Origin: Endozoicomonas euniceicola
GTDB taxonomy: Bacteria; Pseudomonadota; Gammaproteobacteria; Pseudomonadales; Endozoicomonadaceae
Length of the DNA: 64,000 bases
NCBI RefSeq assembly: GCF_025562755.1
Contig: NZ_CP103300.1
Location: forward strand, 2,536,501-2,600,500
Direction: 5' to 3'
Both the position numbers and the translations under genes were made by a program. Shown here one piece after another: positions 33,818 to 41,802 of the stretch. Each line of letters opens with the position of its first letter. Within the stretch, counting starts at the first letter, position 1. A model generated the notes under the pieces. The model made no database searches. It was not told where the DNA came from and worked only from the letters and a program-made list of their open reading frames with translations.

Positions 33818-35035
33818 TCAAATGAGAAAACTGGTGCCATATTCCATCGGCTCCAGTCCAAAATAACTGGCAAGGCTTTGCCCGATATCCGCAAAAGTGT
33901 CACGGCGTCCCAGGGAACCCGGCTTGATCTTACGACCAAACACCAACACAGGAATGTGCTCACGGGTATGGTCAGTGCCAGCCCAGGTGGGGTCACAACC
34001 ATGATCCGCTGTGACAATTAACAGATCATCGTCTTCCATCTCTTTCAGCAGGCGAGGCAGCATGGCATCCAGCTGCTCAAGGGCTGCGGCATAACCAGCG
34101 ACATCACGACGATGGCCAAACGACGAATCAAAATCAACAAAGTTAGTGAAGATCAGGGACTGGTCACCGGCTGATTCAAACGCCTGCATGGTGGTTTCAA
34201 ACAAGCCGGCAATGCCGTTTGCTTTCAGCTTTTTGGTAATGCCCTGATGAGCGAAAATATCGGCAATTTTACCCACACTGACCACTTCACCACCTATCCC
34301 GGCCAGTTTATCGAGCAGGGTAGGCGAAGGCGGCAAAACGGAATAATCACGACGATTACCGGTGCGCTGGAAATCGCCAGCGTCATCACCGATAAAGGGA
34401 CGGGCAATAACCCGGCCGATATTGTAAGGCTCCAGAATCTCTCTGACCAGCTCACAGAGTTTATAGAGGCGCTCCAGCCCGAAGGTTTCTTCATGACAGG
34501 CAATCTGGAACACACTGTCGGCCGATGTGTAGAAAATCGGCCTGCCGGTTTGCATGTGTTCTTCACCCAGTTGTTCCAGAATCACGGTACCCGACGAGTG
34601 ACAATTACCCAGATAACCGGGAATGTCAGCCTTTGTCATGATCTCATTGAGCAGTTCCGCAGGAAAACTGTTTTCCTGATCCCTGAAGTATCCCCATTCA
34701 TACAATACCGGAACCCCCATCATCTCCCAGTGACCACTGGGGGTGTCCTTGCCGCTGGACAGCTCTTTCGCATGTCCGTAAGCCCCGACAATGTTGACAT
34801 CGGTGTTCATGCCAACAGGAAATTCACCGGCTGATTCTCTGGCGGCATGCACCAGCCCCAGGCTGGACAGTACAGGTAACTCTAAAGGCCCCTGGCGACC
34901 AATATCAGCCTTACCTTCAGCGCAGGCTTTGGCGATATGCCCGATGGTGTTAGCCCCTTTATCTCCGAATTTGTCTGCATCCTCTGTGGCACCTACACCA
35001 AAAGAATCCATGACCAGAACAATAGCTCGTTTCAT
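33818..35035 (-). CDS. deoB: Phosphopentomutase
   Basis: Converts (deoxy)ribose-1-phosphate to the 5-phosphate. 405 residues from ATG 35035 (E. coli 407). The open frame continues to 35191 but the extra residues include translated repeats and are not part of the family. Alkaline-phosphatase-like metal ligands: VMDSFGVGATEDADKFGDKGANT, SGKDTPSGHWE (phosphorylated Thr), DFDSSFGHRRD and TADHGCDPTWAGTDHTREHIP. Followed 21 bp later by deoD. Confidence 0.96.
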   Translation of the reverse strand: MKRAIVLVMDSFGVGATEDADKFGDKGANTIGHIAKACAEGKADIGRQGPLELPVLSSLGLVHAARESAGEFPVGMNTDVNIVGAYGHAKELSSGKDTPSGHWEMMGVPVLYEWGYFRDQENSFPAELLNEIMTKADIPGYLGNCHSSGTVILEQLGEEHMQTGRPIFYTSADSVFQIACHEETFGLERLYKLCELVREILEPYNIGRVIARPFIGDDAGDFQRTGNRRDYSVLPPSPTLLDKLAGIGGEVVSVGKIADIFAHQGITKKLKANGIAGLFETTMQAFESAGDQSLIFTNFVDFDSSFGHRRDVAGYAAALEQLDAMLPRLLKEMEDDDLLIVTADHGCDPTWAGTDHTREHIPVLVFGRKIKPGSLGRRDTFADIGQSLASYFGLEPMEYGTSFLI

Positions 35036-35148
35036 CTGTGACACCTGAAGCATCTGTTCATAATGGTTCATTATTACCCAGATTAGTGCTGTTCGTCGCA
35101 GTAATTCATGACCAAAAAACTCCCAGCACACCACCCTACAGCTAACAG

Positions 35149-35176
35149 CCAAAAGCCAAAAGCCAAAAGCCAAAAG
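35149..35176. repeat. Tandem repeat, four units of CCAAAAG
   Basis: Four perfect 7-bp units in the 265-bp region between the divergent deoB and sensor kinase genes. The copy number of such repeats can change by slippage and alter promoter spacing. Confidence 0.85.
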
Positions 35177-35300
35177 CGTTACATACCCCAAAAGAGCAGA
35201 CAGCGACGTTGTTCTTTATTTACTGTGAAACCAACCGATTACTGGTTATAACCTTACAGGTTATCTGCCTGTTACGGGCATCACGGTTAAGGACAACCGC

Positions 35301-37088
35301 ATGCGAAATAAAATAGAGCTGGCTATTCCCCCTTTACTAATGGCTGTTGGTTTAGCGATTTCAACTTGTGCGGCCTTCTGGCTTTATGAGATGGAAAAGA
35401 AAAGCCTGATCACCTCTTTTCAGAGAGAAGTTGATCTGCGTACCACATCGCTGCATCGTGAGTTGACCGTAAACTTTAAAGCACTGCACGACCTGAGCAT
35501 TTTCTTTGAAAAAGCCCATATTCCTGATCACGATGAATTCAGGGTTCTTACCCGGGAAATTTTAAAACACCTGCCACATATCCAGGCACTGGAGTGGATT
35601 CCCAGAGTCACCCCGGACAATAAGGCAGAACTGTTAAAGACCATCAGAAAGCACTATCCCGATTTTGAAATTACCCAACGTCAGCAGCAGGGAACAATGG
35701 TTCCGGCTCCACCTAAAGATGAATACTTTCCTGTGTACTTTGTAGAACCCTATAAAGGCAATGAGGTGGCACTGGGATTTGACCTTGCTTCGAACAAAGC
35801 CCGACGCAAAACCCTGGATACGGCCAGGGACACAGGACTCCCGCAAGCTTCTGCCAGCATTACACTGGTTCAGGACAGGTCCAGGCAAAAAGCCTTTCTA
35901 GCCGTGATGCCGGTTTACACGGGGGCGCACGACACCCTTGCTGACCGCAGGGAAAACCTGGCTGGCTTTGTACTGGGGGTTTACAAGACTAACGCCCTGT
36001 TCAAACAATCCAGAGTGGCCGGGCAGACTTCCAACATTCACATGGTCATGATCGATAAAACAGACCAGAACATTGACAGACTGGCTGAAAATTTTTCTGA
36101 AGACGAACACGATCACCTTGAACACCATGAGCAGCCGTACCATTACGAAAAAGACCTTCCTGTCCTGCTGGGTCGTCAATGGAGCGTAACCTCCCACCCA
36201 TCCCACCATTATATTTCCAGCAATATCTCACCACTCCCTTTCGTCGTATTACTGTTCGGGATTCTGTTCACCACCCTGATGACCATCTATGCAGGGATGT
36301 TACTTAAGCGTAACGGCATCATTCATCGCAAAGTAAAAGAGCAAACCAGAGACCTGGTTCAGGCACAGAAGGCCAGCAAAGACCTCCAGGATAAATTGAT
36401 CGAAGCGAACAAAATGGCTTCACTGGGCGAAATGTCTGCCGGTATCGGCCATGAACTGAGCCAACCCCTTGGCACCATTCTTCTCAAGTGCCAGATGCTG
36501 CCAAAAGCTCTGGAGCAGCGGGATTATGACAAAAGCTTAAAGCTTGTCGGAGGGATCAGAGATCAGGCCGTGCGTGCCAAGGAGATCATGGATTCCCTCC
36601 GTATTATCAGCCGTGACGCCAAGCCCGGAGACCAAACCAGCATCGAACTCAATCAGGTGATTCGCAAAGCTGAAGTGCTGATAAAAGAAGACCTGATGAT
36701 GAACAGAATCGAACTCAAAAAAGAGTTGTCTCCGGATATTTATATCTATGCCTCACCGGTTCAACTGGGACAGATCATTGCCAACCTTCTCACCAATGCC
36801 CGGGACGCCCTGGAAGATGCAGAAGAAAAAATCATTACTCTGCGCAGCTCTATCAAAGAGGGTAACGGTGTACTTGAAATTGAGGACACGGGCTCAGGCA
36901 TTCCGGAGCACTATCAGAGCAAAATATTCGAGCCCTTCTTCACGTCCAAGGCAGTGGGCAAAGGCACCGGGCTGGGGTTGTCCATGTGTTACAGCATGGT
37001 TCAGGAGAATGAGGGCGAGATCAGTTTCAGGACCGCTGCCAATAAAGGCACCTGCTTTACCATTTCCATCCCACTGACAAGGAGCTAA
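35301..37088 (+). CDS. CHASE-domain sensor histidine kinase
   Basis: 595 residues. N-terminal membrane segment (IPPLLMAVGLAISTCAAFWL), periplasmic CHASE domain (RTTSLHRELTVNFKALHDLSIFF, HLPHIQALEWIPRVT, EYFPVYFVEPYKGNEVALGFDL), a second membrane segment (SPLPFVVLLFGILFTTLMTI near 310-330), a short coiled coil, HisKA with phospho-His in GIGHELSQPLG (about residue 384), and HATPase with NLLTNARDAL, EDTGSGIPE and GKGTGLGLSM. The ligand of CHASE domains is generally a small molecule, unknown here. The response regulator gene starts 3 bp after its stop. It sits between deoB and deoA, so nucleoside-linked sensing is possible but unproven. Confidence 0.92.
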   Translation: MRNKIELAIPPLLMAVGLAISTCAAFWLYEMEKKSLITSFQREVDLRTTSLHRELTVNFKALHDLSIFFEKAHIPDHDEFRVLTREILKHLPHIQALEWIPRVTPDNKAELLKTIRKHYPDFEITQRQQQGTMVPAPPKDEYFPVYFVEPYKGNEVALGFDLASNKARRKTLDTARDTGLPQASASITLVQDRSRQKAFLAVMPVYTGAHDTLADRRENLAGFVLGVYKTNALFKQSRVAGQTSNIHMVMIDKTDQNIDRLAENFSEDEHDHLEHHEQPYHYEKDLPVLLGRQWSVTSHPSHHYISSNISPLPFVVLLFGILFTTLMTIYAGMLLKRNGIIHRKVKEQTRDLVQAQKASKDLQDKLIEANKMASLGEMSAGIGHELSQPLGTILLKCQMLPKALEQRDYDKSLKLVGGIRDQAVRAKEIMDSLRIISRDAKPGDQTSIELNQVIRKAEVLIKEDLMMNRIELKKELSPDIYIYASPVQLGQIIANLLTNARDALEDAEEKIITLRSSIKEGNGVLEIEDTGSGIPEHYQSKIFEPFFTSKAVGKGTGLGLSMCYSMVQENEGEISFRTAANKGTCFTISIPLTRS

Positions 37089-37091
37089 ACC

Positions 37092-37460
37092 ATGACAAAA
37101 AGGATTTTACTGATTGATGATGATCAACCCTTTCGGGAATCTGTCAGGGAGATTCTTGAATCTGAAGGTTTTCAGGTAGCGGAATACAGTGATGCCATTT
37201 ATGCCGTGCCTCATATTAAAGAGCCTTTTGACCTCGCCATTACCGATATCATGATGGCGGAAATGGACGGTAACCAGCTGGCTCACACCATACGCAAAGA
37301 CAACCCAGCTCTACCGGTTCTGGGCATGACTGGAGGAGGGCGCATTGGCGATGCGAGCCGCATCAAGTCATTCTGCCCGCCCAAACTGTTTACCGCCATT
37401 CTGAGCAAACCGTTTCTGGCAGAAGAACTGCTGGATGCCGTCAATACCTCCATAAACTGA
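37092..37460 (+). CDS. Stand-alone response-regulator receiver protein
   Basis: 122 residues, a single CheY-like receiver: acidic pair LIDDDQPFRES, phospho-acceptor in DLAITDIMMAEMDGN (about residue 53), Thr in LGMTGGG and Lys in LSKPFLAEELLDAV. No output domain, so it must act through protein contacts or phosphotransfer. Cognate to the kinase just upstream. Confidence 0.93.
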   Translation: MTKRILLIDDDQPFRESVREILESEGFQVAEYSDAIYAVPHIKEPFDLAITDIMMAEMDGNQLAHTIRKDNPALPVLGMTGGGRIGDASRIKSFCPPKLFTAILSKPFLAEELLDAVNTSIN

Positions 37461-37501
37461 TACAGCCCGACAATTCATCCAGCAATTCACCCGACGATTC
37501 A

Positions 37502-37520
37502 CCCGACAATCCCTGTCGGG
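37502..37520 (+). terminator. Hairpin between the convergent receiver and deoA genes
   Basis: CCCGACA-ATCCC-TGTCGGG, preceded by near-repeats (ACCCGACGATTC, ACCCGACAATCC). Only a weak T-containing tail (CATTTC), so it is a possible bidirectional terminator. Confidence 0.5.
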
Positions 37521-37533
37521 CATTTCATAGCAG

Positions 37534-38853
37534 TCAACCAACCTGCCGATAAACACAGGGCCGGGACTCCGGCTTCTGATTCCCCAGACTGACAGCACGT
37601 TGCAGCCTATCTGCGGCTGCCTGCCAGGATGACTCATCACGAGCGTGCAGCATGGCTAACGGTGTTGACGGATCCAGCGGGTCACCCAGACGACAGATAT
37701 CCGTTATACCGACACTGTAATCCAGTGTGTCAGCAGGATTAGACCGACCACCACCAAGCTGAACCACTGCCATGCCCACATTACGGGTGTCCATTGCCGT
37801 CACAAAGCCTGAGGCCTGTGGATAAACCGGCTTGCAGATGGCCGCTGCGGGCAGGTAGCGATCATGATTCTCGACGAAATCAGCAGGTCCACCCAGCCCG
37901 GACACCATCCGGCCAAAAACGTCCGCTGCTTTACCGTTATCCAGAACGACCTGCAGTTTGTCACGGGCTTCTGTGGCATCGGATGCCAGACCACCAGACA
38001 TCAGCAACTCCACCGATTGTGCCATAGTCACTTCCAGCAACCGTTTGTTACGGAAGTCGCCCGTTAAAAACTGAACCGCTTCCCGCACTTCAACGGCATT
38101 ACCGGCGCTGGAAGCCAGGCACTGATTCATATCCGTTAGCAGCGCCGTGGTTTTTACGCCAGCCCCATTCGCCACCTGAACAATGCTTTCAGCCAACTCA
38201 ACGGACTTTTCAAAAGTTGGCATAAAGGCACCACTACCCACTTTGACATCCATCACCAGGGCATCCAGACCTTCAGCCAGCTTTTTCGCCAGAATGGATG
38301 AAGTAATCATATCGATGGATTCAACGGTGGCCGTGACATCACGAATGCCATAAATGCGTTTGTCGGCCGGTGCCAGCTCTCCGGTCTGGCCAACAATGGC
38401 AACTCCCGCCTCCTTAACCACCTTGCACAGAAGTGCTTCAGAAGCCTGGGTGTTATAGCCGGGGATACTGTCCAGCTTATCCAGAGTTCCACCCGTATGC
38501 CCGAGGCCACGTCCGGAAATCATCGGGACATAACCCCCACAGGCAGCAATCATCGGCCCCAGCATCAGGCTGACAACATCACCCACGCCACCGGTGGAGT
38601 GCTTGTCCAGAACAGGGCCGTTCAGGTTGGCTGATGCCCATTCCAGCACTTCGCCGGAGTCACGCATGGCACAGGTCAGCGCCACACGCTCGTCAATATT
38701 CATACCCTGAAAATAAATAGCCATTGCCAGCGCGGCGACCTGACCTTCAGAAACACTGCTGTCTGTCACACCACGCACAAAGTGCCTGATCTCATCAGCG
38801 GTCAGAGCTTCGCCTTCACGCTTACGACGGATCACTTCCTGTGGCAAAAACAT
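37534..38853 (-). CDS. deoA: Thymidine phosphorylase
   Basis: Phosphorolysis of thymidine and deoxyuridine. 439 residues from ATG 38853, with AGGAG placed 8 bases upstream; the longer frame to 38895 lies inside deoC. Motifs: LPQEVIRRKREGEALTADEI, DKHSTGGVGD (phosphate-binding signature), SGRGLGHTGGTLDKLDSIPG, SIDMITSSILAKKLAEG and VMDVKVGSGAFM. Starts one base after the deoC stop. Confidence 0.96.
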   Translation of the reverse strand: MFLPQEVIRRKREGEALTADEIRHFVRGVTDSSVSEGQVAALAMAIYFQGMNIDERVALTCAMRDSGEVLEWASANLNGPVLDKHSTGGVGDVVSLMLGPMIAACGGYVPMISGRGLGHTGGTLDKLDSIPGYNTQASEALLCKVVKEAGVAIVGQTGELAPADKRIYGIRDVTATVESIDMITSSILAKKLAEGLDALVMDVKVGSGAFMPTFEKSVELAESIVQVANGAGVKTTALLTDMNQCLASSAGNAVEVREAVQFLTGDFRNKRLLEVTMAQSVELLMSGGLASDATEARDKLQVVLDNGKAADVFGRMVSGLGGPADFVENHDRYLPAAAICKPVYPQASGFVTAMDTRNVGMAVVQLGGGRSNPADTLDYSVGITDICRLGDPLDPSTPLAMLHARDESSWQAAADRLQRAVSLGNQKPESRPCVYRQVG

Positions 38854-38854
38854 C

Positions 38855-39628
38855 TCAGTAAGCTCCTGTATCTTCCTGAGCTTCCTGCAAACCAAGGGCA
38901 GTCAGCAGGCTTCCGAGCAGGCTGCTGGCACCAAAACGATAGTGGTCACGGTTAATCCACTGCGCGCCCATAATGTCTGCGGCAATAGCCAGGTGCTCAG
39001 CAGCATCTTCAGCAGTACGAATGCCACCGGCAGGCTTGAAACCCACGTTCTGCTTACCACTGTCACGAATGGCTTCCAGCATGATACGGGCAGATTCCGG
39101 CGTCGCATTAACAGCGACCTTACCGGTAGAGGTTTTAATAAAGTCAGCACCCGCTTCGATACTGATCTCGCTGGCACGACGAATCAGTGCCGGGTCTTTC
39201 AGCTCGCCGGTTTCAATGATGACTTTCAGCATCACGTCGCCACAGACTTTTTTGCACTGAGCCACCAGCTCATGTCCCACGGTTTCATCACCGTCCATAA
39301 AAGCTTTGTACGGGAATACAACGTCTACTTCGTCTGCGCCATAGGCGATGGCAGCACGGGTTTCAGTCACGGCGATGTCGATGTCATTGCCACCAGCCGG
39401 AAAGTTGGTCACTGTTGCAACGGTCACGTCATTCAGACCCAGCGCTTTCAGGGTCTTTTTGGCAACCGGCACAAAGCGGGGATAAACACACACGGCAGCC
39501 GTATTGCCAGCGGCGGTTTTCGCCTTGTGGCACAGGTCGATAATAATCTGCGGCGTGTCGTTCTCATTCAGGGAAGTCAGGTCCATCAGCTGAAGCGCCT
39601 GGCGACTGGTAGCGGTGAGGTCGGTCAT
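38855..39628 (-). CDS. deoC: Deoxyribose-phosphate aldolase
   Basis: Splits deoxyribose-5-phosphate to acetaldehyde and glyceraldehyde-3-phosphate. 257 residues. TIM barrel: VCVYPRFVPVAK, TVTNFPAGGND, EVDVVFPYKAF, KVIIETGEL (Lys), DFIKTSTGKVAVNATPE (Schiff-base Lys) and GFKPAGGIRT. First gene of deoC-deoA. The acetaldehyde it makes could be handled by dehydrogenases elsewhere. Confidence 0.97.
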   Translation of the reverse strand: MTDLTATSRQALQLMDLTSLNENDTPQIIIDLCHKAKTAAGNTAAVCVYPRFVPVAKKTLKALGLNDVTVATVTNFPAGGNDIDIAVTETRAAIAYGADEVDVVFPYKAFMDGDETVGHELVAQCKKVCGDVMLKVIIETGELKDPALIRRASEISIEAGADFIKTSTGKVAVNATPESARIMLEAIRDSGKQNVGFKPAGGIRTAEDAAEHLAIAADIMGAQWINRDHYRFGASSLLGSLLTALGLQEAQEDTGAY

Positions 39629-39903
39629 GTGTTTTGTCCTATGGAAACGGCTAAAGCCGCGACAACAGAGAGGAAAGGGTTGGGAAAGGTGCTGTTATCC
39701 GGCCAGAATATTCTGCCCTGGCATTCTGTCGGAATTTCACATACATATAAATACATCTAACTTAAATTTAGATAGAAAGCTTAGAAAAACCTTGTATGAC
39801 GCAGCCTGCAAGCATTCTATCTAATTTTTGATTAATTTATCTAATTTTTCTAACTTTTTTGGGTGGTAGCGGACAACCACTATCATAAAAAATCAGGCGA
39901 CAA
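39629..39903. other. AT-rich region upstream of deoC
   Basis: The deoC promoter should lie here. ATCTAA(C/T)TTT-like boxes recur (39756-39850) in an AT-rich stretch and could be regulator sites, but I cannot assign a protein to them. Confidence 0.35.
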
Positions 39904-40302
39904 CTATGCTGACACAGGGGGCAAGTAAGCAAATGGCTCCAGGTCATTAACCTTCGAACTTTCAATCAGGCTGTAGTAGATAGCACTTGCCCGAGCACCT
40001 TTTGGGGTATCAGCAAAGAGCCAGTTTTTTCGGCCAACAGTGAAGGGGCGGATGGCATTCTCTGCGGCTGCATTACTGATGTTCAGCTGCCCGTCTTCAC
40101 AATAGACGACTAGTTGCGGCCACTGGTTCAGGGCATAGCCCATGGCTGTATGCACCAGGCTACCGGGGTTGACGCGTTCAATGTTTTTCTCCAGCCAGGC
40201 ACGGAGGTCGTCCAGTAACGGCTTGCTTCTTGTTTGCCGGTGCTGTCGCTTGTCCGCTGCCGACAGTGCTTTTATTTCATCTTCTATCGCGTAGAGTTGA
40301 CA
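39904..40302 (-). pseudogene. C-terminal remnant of an IS66-family transposase
   Basis: LYAIEDEIKALSAADKRQHR, KPLLDDLRAWLEKNIERV, TAMGYALNQWPQL and DGQLNISNAAAENAIRPFTVGRK are the end of an IS66 TnpC, with the catalytic Glu in AAAENAIRP. Not the same element as the intact one at 27569-29184. N-terminal part missing. Confidence 0.85.
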
Positions 40303-40391
40303 TTATATCCATCAAAAAACGTTCGGTGAACGAGTGAAAAAGACGCTTTATCGGACTGCAAGCAAGGTGCACTCAGATGGCCTCTGCATCA

Positions 40392-40661
40392 TTACTGCCG
40401 TTTTTTTACACTGTCGATACGGGGTAACGTATTTCGGAGCCATGATCCGGCCTCGTGACCCAGTTTGATAAATTCACGGGCCCAGTAATGAGTACCGGAG
40501 CGAGATTCCATACCGGTCAGGGCAGGAGGTAATTTGGCTACTTCAGGTATCAGTTGCTGGCGTTTTACCGTTTTACGAATGACGGTTTTGCCCTTCTGGT
40601 TAACACCGTGCAGGCTGAACACATTTTTGGCCAGGTCGATACCGAGGGTTAATGTATTCAT
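40392..40661 (-). pseudogene. N-terminal remnant of an IS110-family transposase
   Basis: MNTLTLGIDLAKNVFSLHGV, IRKTVKRQQLIPEVAKLPP and TGMESRSGTHYWAREFIKLG are the RuvC-like DEDD N-terminus of an IS110-family transposase. It breaks off after GHEAG and continues into unrelated sequence. Confidence 0.85.
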
Positions 40662-40767
40662 GAGCTTCTCCTGATGGAATATATCGCTGGCTATACCAGT
40701 CTGGCATTATTTGCCAAAAGTGGGAGGAGTCCATTTCATTCGTTAGCCGCACACATAAGAATCGAAA

Positions 40768-41403
40768 CTATTCCTCTATCTTGGTATAAAATCTCATCAT
40801 AGGATGTAATGCAAAGAGTGGCCATTTAGTATCACAAAGATATTCATTGTCTTGATTGTTGAATGTGGTGGCGGACGCAGAAAACTTTGGCTCTAATTGA
40901 TACATTTCAGGTTTATAATGCGCAAGTAAAGAAGGCGACGAAAGTACAGTAATGTGATAATTTAAGATACCAGAGTTTCTAACTCCATAAGAGCAACGCC
41001 CTATTAAAGACTCTCTAACACACATACTATAATGTCCACCCATAAGAACAAGGCTTGTAATTTTTTCTTCTTCTAAGAAATGCATTAAGGTTGGTTTTGT
41101 CTCTGAGTTGAGCACTCCCACTTTTTTCTTAATACAGGAAAAATCTGGTTTTTCAATAATGTCATAAATATGCTTTGGGTGTCTCTCTCTATATTCATGA
41201 ACAACAATTGTTCTACACCCCAGTTCTTTACAAAAGCGGAGGGTTTCTTGTTGGCTTTGTTTTCTAGCAAGCCAGTTTTCCATAGTTTCGTCAGGCCATT
41301 TATTGTCCGATTCATCTATTACAATCACAGCTGTACTGGCGTAGTGTTCTGGCTTATGAAACTTAACTATATCTCCAAATAAAGATCCATTTATAATAGA
41401 CAT
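40768..41403 (-). CDS. Isochorismatase-like cysteine hydrolase
   Basis: 211 residues. Fold markers: STAVIVIDESDN (catalytic Asp), SCIKKKVGVLNSET (Lys region) and SLVLMGGHYSMCVRESL (nucleophilic Cys after the usual G-x-x-x-x-x-C-V turn). These suggest the isochorismatase/nicotinamidase-like hydrolase superfamily. The substrate is unknown. AT-rich compared with its neighbours and flanked by IS remnants on one side and the restriction locus on the other, so it may belong to the acquired island. Confidence 0.6.
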   Translation of the reverse strand: MSIINGSLFGDIVKFHKPEHYASTAVIVIDESDNKWPDETMENWLARKQSQQETLRFCKELGCRTIVVHEYRERHPKHIYDIIEKPDFSCIKKKVGVLNSETKPTLMHFLEEEKITSLVLMGGHYSMCVRESLIGRCSYGVRNSGILNYHITVLSSPSLLAHYKPEMYQLEPKFSASATTFNNQDNEYLCDTKWPLFALHPMMRFYTKIEE

Positions 41404-41480
41404 AATTGATATCCATTCATTGAATTATTTCTTTATATAGACAGCTAAAGAAGATTTTTTGTTTATTATTTTGTAATCAG

Positions 41481-41500
41481 CACTAACACTTTTGTTAGTG
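41481..41500. repeat. Small perfect hairpin
   Basis: CACTAACA-CTTT-TGTTAGTG, followed by a third GCTAAC. Could be an operator or a mobile-element end. Confidence 0.5.
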
Positions 41501-41802
41501 TCGCTAACATCGCCGAGAGGTACGGTTAAATCGGGTAGCCCGAGGTCTCTAACCTCCAGCCCCCACATCACCACAGCTTACGGGTCCGCACCGGGCGATT
41601 CACCGAGGATGGTGAAACCTGATCCACAAGTCTTTCAGAGAAACGGGCCCGCTGCGTCAGGAGAGGTGTTCATAGCGAACCATAAAACACGACAGATAGA
41701 GTATAAATTCAGATATCCGAAGGCAGTGATTAATCAGTATTGACGCGCCTGTTAACCCCCACATACCATGACGCCAATTTCAAATTTAGCAGTACCTCAA
41801 AC
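41501..41802. other. GC-richer unassigned stretch before hsdM
   Basis: The base composition shifts to GC-rich between about 41510 and 41660, with phrases such as CGGGTAGCCCGAGGTCTC and GGGTCCGCACCGGGCG that look like structured or mobile-element DNA. An open frame of 83 codons (41492-41743) shows no family. I could not identify it; a retroelement or IS scar is one possibility. Confidence 0.3.

Noticed and set aside
33818..35191. N-terminally extended phosphopentomutase from 35191
   Set aside because: The extension includes translated heptamer repeats and the upstream region; ATG 35035 matches the family start and length.
38942..39760. Long plus-strand open frame (272 codons) opposite deoC
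   Set aside because: Antisense to the well-conserved deoC, rich in His/Phe/Gly as shadows often are, and no family.
41492..41743. Group II intron or retron remnant before hsdM
   Set aside because: The GC-rich phrases are suggestive, but I see no domain V-like hairpin or reverse-transcriptase motif, so I report only an unexplained patch.
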